From Desulforudis sp. (GTDB taxonomy: Bacteria; Bacillota; Desulfotomaculia; Desulfotomaculales; Desulforudaceae), in NCBI GenBank assembly GCA_014859075.1, contig JACUUW010000074.1, positions 1-8,662 on the forward strand: a DNA stretch of 8,662 nt, given 5' to 3'. The notes below the pieces were generated by a model, which saw nothing but the letters and a program-made list of their open reading frames with translations, had not been told where the DNA came from and made no database searches. Shown piece by piece: positions 1 through 6,732 of this stretch (its first letter is position 1; each line of letters begins with the position of its first letter). A program made the position numbers and the translations under genes.

Positions 1-125
1 ACTTGGCCCAGGACTTTTGGGAGGCCGTCTATCTTGGGGATACCGGGCGGTTGCGTTTTGGGGAGATGCTGCGGCGTATCCTGCGAGAACGATTCAGCCC
101 TGCGCCCGATCAGGTTTTGCACTAA
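1..125 (+). CDS. 3' end of an unidentified gene (partial, C-terminal 40 residues)
   Basis: The frame beginning at base 3 is open from the window edge to a TAA at 123-125 and reads as a plausible protein C-terminus (LAQDFWEAVYLGDTG, then a basic amphipathic stretch GEMLRRILRERF and the end PAPDQVLH). Alternating charged and hydrophobic residues look like a helical tail. A terminator-like hairpin with a T-run follows 26 bases after the stop, which fits this being the last gene of an upstream transcription unit. I do not recognise the family from this fragment and assign no function. The overlapping open frame at 17-202 is Arg/Pro-rich and runs through the terminator, so I take it as a shadow. 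Confidence 0.6.
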   Translation, partial: LAQDFWEAVYLGDTGRLRFGEMLRRILRERFSPAPDQVLH

Positions 126-144
126 AGCTCAGGCGGTTCCGAAG

Positions 145-161
145 ACGACCAACGACCAACG
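145..161. repeat. Short heptanucleotide tandem repeat (ACGACCA)
   Basis: Two perfect 7-nt units ACGACCA (145-151, 152-158) are followed by the start of a third (ACG, 159-161) that then diverges. It lies between the end of the upstream gene and the T-run of the putative terminator, and the second unit supplies most of the left arm of that hairpin. A second, more degenerate 7-nt tract occurs at 7883-7917. Confidence 0.5.
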
Positions 162-188
162 CCCGTGACCGCGGTCGTTCATTTTTTT
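151..188 (+). terminator. Probable Rho-independent terminator of the upstream gene
   Basis: AACGACC (151-157) is perfectly complementary to GGTCGTT (173-179), and the right arm is followed by CA and seven T (182-188). The loop is 15 nt, with at most two inner pairs, so the hairpin is weaker than a textbook one. Position, immediately after a stop codon and before a new gene with its own ribosome site, supports the call. Confidence 0.55.
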
Positions 189-213
189 ACAGCAGGCGGT
201 AAATAATGTGTAC

Positions 214-220
214 AGGGGGT
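214..220 (+). promoter_or_regulatory. Ribosome binding site for the DUF5665 gene
   Basis: AGGGGGT lies 13 nt before the ATG at 234. The spacing is a little long, but no other in-frame ATG or GTG fits better, and the protein from 234 has the expected family length. Confidence 0.4.
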
Positions 221-233
221 AACGGGTACGCTG

Positions 234-536
234 ATGGACAGGGAAGCGGAAAGCAAGCTCCTGATGGAACTCAAAACTAAGATCACCGAACTATCGGTCG
301 CAATGGAAAAAATGCGGCTGGCCGAGTACGTGACCCTGCTCGAACGGCCCTACCGGCTGCTGTACATCAACTTTCTGACCGGGATCGCCCGGGGACTGGG
401 TATGGCGATCGGTTTCACGATCCTGGCCGCGGTCCTGGTGCTCGTACTCCAGCGCGTGGTGATGTTGAACCTGCCCGTGATCGGAAAGTTTATAGCCGAC
501 ATCGTGCGGGTGGTGGAGCTTAACCTGGGGCCCTGA
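234..536 (+). CDS. DUF5665 family small membrane protein
   Basis: The gene encodes 100 residues. Residues 1-30 are charged and helix-prone (MDREAESKLL, MELKTKITEL), probably a short cytoplasmic coiled coil or amphipathic helix. The core at about 31-60 (EYVTLLERPYRLLYINFLTG, then IARGLGMAIG) matches my recollection of the DUF5665 signature: a Leu/Pro/Arg-rich stretch, then NFLxGIARGLGxAxGFT. One strong transmembrane segment spans about 53-75 (GFTILAAVLVLVLQ). The end, LPVIGKFIADIVRVVE, is a second amphipathic helix. The family is common in Firmicutes and has no established function. It precedes the YteA-type gene by 72 nt in the same direction, so the two may be co-transcribed. Family assignment is from memory of the motif; the role is unknown. 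Confidence 0.82.
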   Translation: MDREAESKLLMELKTKITELSVAMEKMRLAEYVTLLERPYRLLYINFLTGIARGLGMAIGFTILAAVLVLVLQRVVMLNLPVIGKFIADIVRVVELNLGP

Positions 537-593
537 ACTCCGACCGGCAACCACGCAAATTGTCCCACCGGGTCGCTTGTCGATCCGGTCTGT

Positions 594-600
594 AAAGGAG
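594..600 (+). promoter_or_regulatory. Strong Shine-Dalgarno deciding a TTG start for the YteA-type gene
   Basis: AAAGGAG (594-600) is a near-perfect anti-16S match. The in-frame GTG at 600 overlaps it and the ATG at 603 is only 2 nt away, both too close. The TTG at 609 has ideal 8-nt spacing, so I place the start there. Confidence 0.65.
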
Positions 601-608
601 TGATGTTC

Positions 609-1232
609 TTGGACGCCAACGAGAAGGAAGAGACGCGTGCCCGGTTGTTGCACGAGCAGGACGCCGCGCAACGGCAGATCGACCGGATCCAGGAGACGCT
701 GGACGTAGCCCTGGAAGATAGTGTGAGCGAGCTGAGTACCTACGACAACCACCCGGCCGACGTCGGCAGCGAGACCTTTGAGCGGAGCAAGGATTCGGCC
801 GTGCAGGAGAACTTTCGACTGCGGTTGCTGGCCATCAAAGACGCCCTGCGCAAGTTGGATGAGGGGACTTACGGTCGTTGTGACGAGTGCGGCGCCGAAA
901 TCGCCCCGGAGCGGCTGGCGGCCGTTCCCTACACGACCAAGTGCCGGGACTGCAAAGAACGCGGGGAATTGATCAGCGAACGGGAACGGCCCATCGAGGA
1001 AAGAGCGCTGGCCCAGCCTTTCCGGCCGCCCGGGGACGAAAGCGTCATTTATGACCGGGAGGACGCCTGGCAGGAAATGGCCCAGCACGGCCTGTCCACC
1101 GAAACCGAACAGGAGTTTGAGGAAGACCGGGGTCATACCGAGGACGTGGACGCTGTCCCCTACGTGCAGGAGGACGGTGCTTTTTTTCAGGATACCCGGG
1201 TACGCGGTGACACCGGCGGGCGCTCGGATTGA
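609..1232 (+). CDS. yteA: TraR/DksA family zinc-finger protein, YteA type
   Basis: The protein has 207 residues if it starts at the TTG at 609. Residues 1-85 are a charged helical hairpin (ARLLHEQDAAQRQIDRIQET, then LRLLAIKDALRKLDEGTYGR), as in the DksA/TraR superfamily. A zinc finger of the form C-x2-C-x17-C-x2-C follows (Cys91, Cys94, Cys112, Cys115; core GRCDECGAEIAPERL). The family motif LDEGTYGxCxxCG is intact. The C-terminal third is acidic and ends in the EDVDAVPYVQEDG-type tail that I associate with YteA proteins of spore formers, annotated as sporulation or general-stress proteins. DksA relatives bind the RNA polymerase secondary channel; whether YteA does so is not established. It lies 72 nt after the DUF5665 gene and 102 nt before the prenyl synthase. 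Class is confident, role is not. Alternative starts are GTG 600 and ATG 603. Confidence 0.88.
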   Translation: MDANEKEETRARLLHEQDAAQRQIDRIQETLDVALEDSVSELSTYDNHPADVGSETFERSKDSAVQENFRLRLLAIKDALRKLDEGTYGRCDECGAEIAPERLAAVPYTTKCRDCKERGELISERERPIEERALAQPFRPPGDESVIYDREDAWQEMAQHGLSTETEQEFEEDRGHTEDVDAVPYVQEDGAFFQDTRVRGDTGGRSD

Positions 1233-1318
1233 CTGCGCCCCTCCGGAAGTGTAAAACGTATCCGGGGAAGGATTTTGCGGGTACCGGGCGAAACATGGAA
1301 AGGCAGTGTCGTAGTCGA

Positions 1319-1325
1319 GAGAGGA
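1319..1325 (+). promoter_or_regulatory. Ribosome binding site for the polyprenyl synthase gene
   Basis: GAGAGGA ends 9 nt before the ATG at 1335 and 6 nt before an in-frame TTG at 1332. ATG 1335 is preferred on codon grounds. I saw no convincing -35/-10 pair in the 102-bp gap upstream. Confidence 0.5.
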
Positions 1326-1334
1326 TCGTAATTG

Positions 1335-2294
1335 ATGCTACCATTGTTGGCAGTGGTTCGGGATGATCTGGACATAGTCGAAAGAGAGCTGTACGCAGTT
1401 CTGAAAAGCCCGAACGAACTGCTGGCCGAAACGTCCAGCCATCTTTTCCGGGCCGGCGGCAAGCGATTACGTCCGGCTTTTGCGCTTTTGGCGGCCAAGT
1501 TTCACGACTACGATTTGGAAAAGGTGTTGCCGGTGGCCCTGGCCCTGGAGTTGGCCCACATGGCCACGCTGGTTCACGACGACGTGGTGGACGGGGCCGG
1601 CCTCAGGAGGGGCATTCCCAGCGTCAAGGCGCTCTGGGGCAACCGGGTCTCGACCCACACCGGGGACTACCTGTTCGCCAAGTCGATGATCATTCTTCTG
1701 TCAAACTACCGCAATCCGATTTTCATCGACGTCCTGGCCCATACTTGTGTCAAGATGTGCGAGGGTGAGATTATCCAGTTCAGCGGCGCCCACCGGTCCG
1801 ATCTACGGGACTACCTGCGGCGGATCCGGTGCAAGACCGCGCTTTTGATCCGCGCCAGCTGCCAACTGGGCGCGGTGGCCACCGGCGCCCCGGCGGAGGT
1901 CCACACCACGCTGGGCCGGTTCGGGTACTGCTTCGGGATGGCCTTCCAGATCACGGACGACGTGTTGGACATGGTGGCCGACCAGGAACTGCTGGGCAAA
2001 CCGGTCGGCGGCGACCTGCGTCAGGGAGTCATCACGCTGCCGGTGATCATGTCCCTGTTCCTCGGCCCCGATAAGGAAAGGCTTTCGTACTTGGTGGGGA
2101 AAGAGGAGAAGACCGAGGACGACATCCAGGAAATCATCCGGCGGACCAAGGAGTGCGGCGGTATCGACGCGGCGCTTGGCGTAGCCGAGAAATACCTGGC
2201 GAAGGCCTGCACCTTCCTGGAGAAGCTGCCCGATATTCCGGCGCGCCGGAACCTGTTCCAGGTGGCCGAGTTCGTCCGGGTGCGTGACTACTGA
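1335..2294 (+). CDS. hepT: Long-chain polyprenyl diphosphate synthase (heptaprenyl diphosphate synthase component II-like)
   Basis: This 319-residue trans-prenyltransferase elongates farnesyl or geranylgeranyl diphosphate with isopentenyl diphosphate, most likely to make the menaquinone side chain. Family motifs are all present: GGKRLRP (41-47, substrate diphosphate binding), the first Asp-rich motif HDDVVDGAGLRRG (DDVVD 82-86), the second DDVLD (208-212), and GKPVGGDLRQG (221-231). The residue five positions before the first Asp motif is Ala (MATLVHDD), a small residue typical of long-chain enzymes rather than farnesyl or geranylgeranyl synthases. Length is normal. Component II of two-subunit enzymes needs a small partner (HepS/component I); none is visible here, so exact chain length and subunit need are inferred. 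It leads the heme gene run, 32 nt before the precorrin-2 dehydrogenase gene, probably in one transcript. It could equally be named IspB-like. Confidence 0.9.
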   Translation: MLPLLAVVRDDLDIVERELYAVLKSPNELLAETSSHLFRAGGKRLRPAFALLAAKFHDYDLEKVLPVALALELAHMATLVHDDVVDGAGLRRGIPSVKALWGNRVSTHTGDYLFAKSMIILLSNYRNPIFIDVLAHTCVKMCEGEIIQFSGAHRSDLRDYLRRIRCKTALLIRASCQLGAVATGAPAEVHTTLGRFGYCFGMAFQITDDVLDMVADQELLGKPVGGDLRQGVITLPVIMSLFLGPDKERLSYLVGKEEKTEDDIQEIIRRTKECGGIDAALGVAEKYLAKACTFLEKLPDIPARRNLFQVAEFVRVRDY

Positions 2295-2326
2295 CGATTG
2301 ACCATTTGATTTTAGGGGATGGATTC

Positions 2327-2968
2327 GTGACGACACTATATCCGGTGTTTGTTAAACTCGCGGGACAACCGTGCCTGGTGGTAGGCGGGGGCCGGGTCGC
2401 CGGGCGCAAAGTCCGTTCCTTGCTCGAAGCCGGGGCACGGGTGCGGGTGATCAGCCCGGCGCTGGCCGACGACCTGCGGGAGCTGGCGGCGGCCGGGGCG
2501 ATCGAGTACGAACCGCGGGGCTACCGTCCGGGAGACGTGGTGGGCGCCATGCTGGTGATCAGCGCGGCCGACGATCCGGCGGTGAACCGCGCGGTGGCCG
2601 AGGACTGCCGGGCGCGGCGGATTCTGCTGAACGCGGTGGATGACCCGGAGCACTGCAGCTTCTACGTCCCGGCCGCCTTACGTCGGGGCGACCTGACGAT
2701 CGCCGTTTCGACCGGGGGCAAAAGCCCCCTTCTGGCCCGGAAAATCCGGGAGCGGCTGGAAGCGGAGTTCGACCCCCGGTACGGGGACTACCTTGCACTT
2801 ATCGGCGAAATACGCCATAATATCATTCGGAATGTTACCGATCCGGCGGAAAAGGAGCAATTGCTGGAAGCGTTGGTCACGCCGGAGATTCTTAATGCGC
2901 TGGCGAACGGCGATTACGACCGGGTAAAGGAGCTGGTTGACCGTGTTGATCACCGCGGTGGGCCTTAA
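2327..2968 (+). CDS. Precorrin-2 dehydrogenase (siroheme synthase, CysG N-terminal/SirC/Met8 type)
   Basis: The enzyme oxidises precorrin-2 to sirohydrochlorin with NAD+; Met8/CysG relatives also insert Fe2+. The product is 213 residues from a GTG at 2327, with GGGGA 8 nt upstream. N-terminal LYPVFVKLAGQPCLVVGGGR starts the NAD-binding Rossmann fold, with glycine loop VVGGGRVAGRK (18-28). The stretch LLNAVDDPEHCSFYVPA (100-116) carries the Asp (D104/D105) corresponding to the family's catalytic aspartate, and VSTGGKSPLLARKIRERLE (127-145) is the dimerisation/active-site signature, including Ser128. It lacks the C-terminal methyltransferase of full CysG; that activity is supplied by the separate CobA half two genes downstream. 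The earlier in-frame TTG at 2306 gives an extension (ILGDGF) that family members lack. The gene overlaps hemA by 26 nt, implying translational coupling. Whether it also chelates iron cannot be told from sequence. Confidence 0.92.
   Translation: MTTLYPVFVKLAGQPCLVVGGGRVAGRKVRSLLEAGARVRVISPALADDLRELAAAGAIEYEPRGYRPGDVVGAMLVISAADDPAVNRAVAEDCRARRILLNAVDDPEHCSFYVPAALRRGDLTIAVSTGGKSPLLARKIRERLEAEFDPRYGDYLALIGEIRHNIIRNVTDPAEKEQLLEALVTPEILNALANGDYDRVKELVDRVDHRGGP
2926..2932 (+). promoter_or_regulatory. Ribosome binding site for hemA inside the upstream coding region
   Basis: AAAGGAG lies within the last codons of the dehydrogenase gene. Candidate starts follow at TTG 2937 (4 nt), GTG 2943 (10 nt) and TTG 2946 (13 nt). 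GTG 2943 gives the family N-terminus MLITAVGLNHRTAP. Confidence 0.6.
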
Positions 2969-4262
2969 CCACCGCACGGCGCCGATAGCCGTGCGGGAGC
3001 GGCTTTCGTTTCCGGAACAATCCCTGAAAGACGCACTCAGGCACCTGGCCGACCAGGACGGGGTGGAGAGCTGTGTGATAATTTCGACCTGCAACCGGAC
3101 CGAGATTTACGCCGTCCTTGCGGACGAGGTCGGTCTGGAAAACATCCTGGGTTTCCTGGCCGAACGTTGCGAAACCACGGTGGAAGCAATCAAGAACTAT
3201 ATCTACGTTTACTCGTTCGGGGAGGGGGTGCGCCACCTGTTCCGGGTGGCGTCCGGACTCGATTCCATGGTGCTGGGTGAAACGCAGATCCTGGGCCAGG
3301 TGAAACAGTCCTACCAGTTCGGCCAGCAGGTTGAAGTGGTGAATTGGCTGATGAACTGTGCTTTTCAACAGGCTTTGGCGGTGGGGAAGCGGGTGCGGAA
3401 CGAAACCGGCATCGACAAAAACCCGGTCTCCATCAGTTACGCGGCCGTGGAGCTCGCCCGGCAGACGCTGGGAGACCTGGAAGGCCGGGAGGTGCTGATT
3501 GTCGGCGCCGGCAAGATGAGCGAATTGACCGTGAAACACCTTTTGTCCAACGGTGTGGCCGGCGTGATTGTGTCCAACCGGTCCTACGACCGGGCGGTGG
3601 AACTGGCTGAACAATTTGGGGGGCGCGCGGTTCGGTTCGACGAACTGTACCGGTGGATGGAACATGCCGACATCGTCATCAGTTGTACGGCGGCCAGCCA
3701 CTACGTGATCCGGCCGGAACCGATGGCCCGGGTCCAGGAGCGGCGCCGTGGCCGACAGATCTTCTTGATCGACATCGCCGTGCCGCGTGACGTGGCGCCG
3801 GAGGTCGGGCAACTGCCCGGGGTCGCCCTGTACGATATCGACAGCCTGCAGAGCGTGGTCGACGCCAGCCTGGCCGAACGCCGCCGGGCGGCCGTCGCGG
3901 CCGAGCGGATCATCGACGTTGAGTTGCGGGAATTCCAACTGTGGCTGGGGTCGCGCTTTGTGGTGCCGACCGTGGCCGCCCTCAAGAAGCGGGGCGAGGA
4001 GATCAAACAAAATGAGCTGCGCCGGGCCTTCAACCGCCTCGGTGATCTTTCCGAACGGGAACAGAGAGTTGTCGGGTCCATGGCCAACTCCATTGTCAAC
4101 CAATTGCTTCACGAACCGATCACCAGGTTGAAGAGGCTGGCCCTGACGCCCGAAGGCCACTTCTATGTGGATGCTTTGCAGAAATTGTTCGACCTGGAAA
4201 CCGGAGAAGAGGAGGACCGGAAGTCCTGCCCGGTGACCTGCGGGAAAGGAAAGGGCGGTTGA
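2943..4262 (+). CDS. hemA: Glutamyl-tRNA reductase
   Basis: HemA reduces glutamyl-tRNA(Glu) with NADPH to glutamate-1-semialdehyde, the committed step of C5-pathway tetrapyrrole synthesis. The protein has 439 residues, normal for the family. Visible features: VGLNHRTAPIAVRERL (6-21); the catalytic cysteine Cys50 in ISTCNRTEIYA; SGLDSMVLGETQILGQVK (104-121); the NADPH-binding Rossmann loop LIVGAGKMSEL (185-195); LIDIAVPRDV (275-284); YDIDSL (297-302); and a C-terminal dimerisation helix region at about 310-415. The end (EDRKSCPVTCGKGKGG) carries two cysteines, one in a Cys-Pro pair, that I do not regard as a conserved family feature. The start is set by the ribosome site at 2926-2932. The stop overlaps the hemC start by one base (TGATG). 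HemL, which uses the product, is not in the window. Confidence 0.96.
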   Translation: MLITAVGLNHRTAPIAVRERLSFPEQSLKDALRHLADQDGVESCVIISTCNRTEIYAVLADEVGLENILGFLAERCETTVEAIKNYIYVYSFGEGVRHLFRVASGLDSMVLGETQILGQVKQSYQFGQQVEVVNWLMNCAFQQALAVGKRVRNETGIDKNPVSISYAAVELARQTLGDLEGREVLIVGAGKMSELTVKHLLSNGVAGVIVSNRSYDRAVELAEQFGGRAVRFDELYRWMEHADIVISCTAASHYVIRPEPMARVQERRRGRQIFLIDIAVPRDVAPEVGQLPGVALYDIDSLQSVVDASLAERRRAAVAAERIIDVELREFQLWLGSRFVVPTVAALKKRGEEIKQNELRRAFNRLGDLSEREQRVVGSMANSIVNQLLHEPITRLKRLALTPEGHFYVDALQKLFDLETGEEEDRKSCPVTCGKGKGG

Positions 4263-5197
4263 TGCGGCGGGAAATCGTGGTCGGCACGCGGGGCTCGCGC
4301 CTCGCGCTGGCGCAGGCCGACCGGGTGATCGACCATTTGCGGGCGCGTCACCCGGAGTTCCGGTTCCGGCGCAAGGAAATCCGGACCACCGGGGATAATA
4401 TTCTGGAAGTGGCCCTGGCCAAAATCGGCGACAAGGGCCTTTTTACAAAAGAATTGGAAAAGGCGCTGCTGGACGGGGAAATCGACCTGGCCGTGCACAG
4501 CATGAAGGATGTGCCCACGCGTCTTCCGGCCGGATTGGCCCTTGGTGCCATCTCGGCCCGGGAATACCCGGGCGACGTGTTCATCTCGCGCGGCGGGCGG
4601 CGGCTGGAAGATCTGTCCCCGGGCGCGGTGCTGGGCACCAGCAGCCTACGCCGGACGGCGCAGATGCTGGCTTACCGTCCAGACCTGGAGGTGGTTCCGG
4701 TACGGGGCAACGTCCTTACCCGGCTGAAGAAGCTGGACCAGGGTGTGGTGGACGGCTTGGTGCTGGCCTGGGCCGGGGTCTACCGTTTGAACTTGACGGG
4801 CCGAATCACGCACCGCATCCCGGTTTCCATCTGCCTGCCGGCGGTCGGACAGGGGGCGCTCGGGATCGAAGTCAGGCGGGACGACAAACCGGTGATCAAC
4901 CTGGTCAAAACCCTGGACCACGCCCCGACGCGGGCGGCCGTCCTGGCCGAGCGGACCTTGCTGCGGCGCCTGGAGGGCGGCTGCCAAGTGCCGATCGGTG
5001 CTCTGGGCCGGTTGCGGGACGGGGCCTTATGGCTGGAGGCCGTGGTGGCCTCGCTAGACGGGCGGGAAACGGTGCGGGCCGAGGAGTCGGGTCCGGTCGA
5101 AGAGCCGGTGCTTCTGGGTGAGAGGCTGGCCGCCGGGCTGCTCGAAGCCGGTGCCGGGAGAATCCTGGCCCGGATACGTCAGGGGGTGGAGCGGTGA
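4262..5197 (+). CDS. hemC: Porphobilinogen deaminase (hydroxymethylbilane synthase)
   Basis: HemC polymerises four porphobilinogens into hydroxymethylbilane in the cytoplasm. The protein has 311 residues, normal length. Motifs in order: GTRGSRLALAQAD (8-20); GDKGLFTKELEKALL (56-70); HSMKDVPTRLP (79-89) with the catalytic Asp83; GTSSLRRTAQ (125-134) and VRGNVLTRLKKLD (148-159), which bind acetate/propionate groups; LPAVGQGALGIE (192-203); and LEGGCQVPIGA (237-247), in which Cys241 is the attachment point of the dipyrromethane cofactor. ATG 4262 is preferred over the in-frame TTG at 4259; AAAGGA and AAGGG lie just upstream in the hemA 3' end. It overlaps hemA by one base and the fusion gene by 4 nt (GTGA), so translation of all three is likely coupled. 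Confidence 0.96.
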   Translation: MRREIVVGTRGSRLALAQADRVIDHLRARHPEFRFRRKEIRTTGDNILEVALAKIGDKGLFTKELEKALLDGEIDLAVHSMKDVPTRLPAGLALGAISAREYPGDVFISRGGRRLEDLSPGAVLGTSSLRRTAQMLAYRPDLEVVPVRGNVLTRLKKLDQGVVDGLVLAWAGVYRLNLTGRITHRIPVSICLPAVGQGALGIEVRRDDKPVINLVKTLDHAPTRAAVLAERTLLRRLEGGCQVPIGALGRLRDGALWLEAVVASLDGRETVRAEESGPVEEPVLLGERLAAGLLEAGAGRILARIRQGVER

Positions 5198-6732
5198 CGA
5201 CTTCCGGATTAGTCTACCTGGTGGGGGCCGGGCCGGGCGATGCCGGCCTGTTGACGGTAAAAGGGGTGGCCTGTATCCAGGAGGCCGACGTGGTGGTCTA
5301 CGACCGCTTGGTGAACCCGCGGATTCTGGCCCACGCCCGGCCGGAAGCGGAGTTGGTGTTTGCCGGCAAATCGCCCGAGGGGCATACGTTGACCCAGGAC
5401 GAAATCAACGCCGTGCTGGTGAACAGGGCCCGGCAGGGGCTTACCGTGGCGCGCCTGAAAGGGGGAGACCCCTTTGTGTTCGGGCGGGGCGGTGAGGAAG
5501 CCGAAGTGTTGGCCGGGCACGGCATCCGTTTCGAGGTGGTGCCCGGCGTGACTTCGGCGGTGGCCGCGCCGGCTTACGCCGGCATCCCGCTGACGCACAG
5601 GGACTTCACCGCCTCGGTGGCGGTGATCACCGGCAACGAGGACCCCAAGAAAGACGAGAGCGCGATCGCGTGGGACAAACTGAGCACCGGGGCCGGCACC
5701 ATCGTTTTTCTGATGGGGATGGCCAACCTGCCCGACATCGTGGAACACCTGGTACGTCACGGGCGTTCGGGGTCCACTCCGGTGACCGTTATTCGCTGGG
5801 GGACCCTGCCCGAGCAGGAGAGCGTGGAAGGCACCCTGGACGACATCGTGGCGCGGGTACGGACGGCCGGGTTGAAAAATCCGGCGGTGATCGTGGTCGG
5901 CGAAGTCTGCCGGATGCGGGCGCAATTGAACTGGTTTGAGAAGAAACCGCTGTTTGGGAAACGGATTCTGGTGACCCGGTCCCGGGAGCAGGCCAGCGCG
6001 CTGTCGGAGAAAATCAACCGGCTCGGGGGTGAGGCGCTGGAGTTTCCGACCATCGCCATCCACCCACCCGCCGATTTTGGGCCGCTGGATGCATCGATTG
6101 ACCGGATTTCCGACTACGACTGGGTTGTGTTCACCAGCGTCAACGGGGTCCGGCACTTTTTCGACCGCCTCCGGGAACGGGAGCGGGACGTCAGGGAGTT
6201 GGGCCCGGCGCGGCTCTGTGCCATCGGGCCGCGTACCAGGGAGGCGCTCACCGGGCGCGGTCTGAAGGTGGCCTACGTTCCGGAGGAGTACCGGGCCGAG
6301 CGGATTGCGGAAGGGATGCGGGCCATGCTCCGCCCAGGGGAACGGGTACTGCTGCCGCGGGCCGACATCGCCCCGCCCGCTTTGGCAAAGGCGCTGGCTC
6401 GGACCGGGGCGGTGGTCGACGACGTCACCGCCTACCGGACCGTGCCGGTGACCGGTAGCACCGCGCTGGTGCGGCGGTTGCTGGCGGAAGGACGGGTGCA
6501 CGCCGTCACCTTCACCAGTTCCTCCACCGTGCAGAACTTCGCTGGCGCCCTGGGGATGCAGGATCTGCAAAGACTCATGGCCGGGGTGGCCGTGATTTGC
6601 ATCGGACCGGTTACCGCCCGGAAGGCGGCCGAAATGGGCCTGGCGGTCCACGCCACAGCGCGCGAGTACACGATTGACGGCCTGGTCGCGGCCATCCGGA
6701 ATTACTTCGGTGGGAGTGGGGCTATTGCTTAG
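5194..6732 (+). CDS. cobA-hemD: Fused uroporphyrinogen-III C-methyltransferase / uroporphyrinogen-III synthase
   Basis: This 512-residue protein is a two-domain fusion. Residues 1-245 are the SAM-dependent methyltransferase (SUMT/CobA): VYLVGAGPGDAGLLTVKG (7-24), the signature VARLKGGDPFVFGRGGEE (85-102), VPGVTSAVAAPAYAGIPLTH (116-135), FLMGM (172-176) and NPAVIVVGEV (229-238). It methylates uroporphyrinogen III at C2 and C7 to give precorrin-2. Residues about 253-512 are HemD: FGKRILVTRSREQASAL (254-270), VVFTSVNGVRHFF (311-323), AIGPRT (343-348), VTFTSSSTVQNF (438-449) and CIGPVTA (469-475), which cyclises hydroxymethylbilane with inversion of ring D. The fusion order CobA then HemD is common in Firmicutes. 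It channels HemC product straight to the siroheme branch. The GTG start lies inside the hemC stop, with AGGGGGTGGAG upstream. Its 3' end overlaps ahbC by 8 nt. Confidence 0.95.
   Translation: MTTSGLVYLVGAGPGDAGLLTVKGVACIQEADVVVYDRLVNPRILAHARPEAELVFAGKSPEGHTLTQDEINAVLVNRARQGLTVARLKGGDPFVFGRGGEEAEVLAGHGIRFEVVPGVTSAVAAPAYAGIPLTHRDFTASVAVITGNEDPKKDESAIAWDKLSTGAGTIVFLMGMANLPDIVEHLVRHGRSGSTPVTVIRWGTLPEQESVEGTLDDIVARVRTAGLKNPAVIVVGEVCRMRAQLNWFEKKPLFGKRILVTRSREQASALSEKINRLGGEALEFPTIAIHPPADFGPLDASIDRISDYDWVVFTSVNGVRHFFDRLRERERDVRELGPARLCAIGPRTREALTGRGLKVAYVPEEYRAERIAEGMRAMLRPGERVLLPRADIAPPALAKALARTGAVVDDVTAYRTVPVTGSTALVRRLLAEGRVHAVTFTSSSTVQNFAGALGMQDLQRLMAGVAVICIGPVTARKAAEMGLAVHATAREYTIDGLVAAIRNYFGGSGAIA
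6712..6716 (+). promoter_or_regulatory. Shine-Dalgarno deciding a TTG start for ahbC
   Basis: GGGAG at 6712-6716, inside the end of the hemD domain, lies 8 nt before an in-frame TTG at 6725. The more obvious ATG at 6743 has no ribosome site directly before it. The family N-terminus (next entry) also supports TTG 6725. Confidence 0.6.

Noticed and set aside
186..214. Possible promoter (TTTACA at 186-191, TGTACA at 209-214) before the DUF5665 gene
   Set aside because: The -35-like box is 5/6 with a 17-nt spacer, but the -10-like box matches only 3/6, and the -35 lies in the terminator T-run. Too weak to annotate.
542..590. Inverted repeat GACCGG/CCGGTC between the DUF5665 and YteA-type genes
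   Set aside because: A 37-nt loop, 6-bp arms and no T-run; easily expected by chance in GC-rich DNA.
291..1136. 281-codon minus-strand open frame across the DUF5665 and YteA-type genes
   Set aside because: It spans two plus-strand genes and their gap and has no recognisable motifs; the plus-strand zinc finger and membrane segment are clear.
1233..1334. Search for a promoter or terminator between the YteA-type gene and hepT
   Set aside because: Only a 5-bp CCGGA/TCCGG inverted repeat and no T-run or good -35/-10 pair were seen. A promoter is likely here functionally but cannot be supported.
2892..4160. 422-codon open frame on the minus strand opposite hemA
   Set aside because: Same reasoning: a high-GC antisense shadow with low-complexity composition, opposite an unmistakable glutamyl-tRNA reductase.
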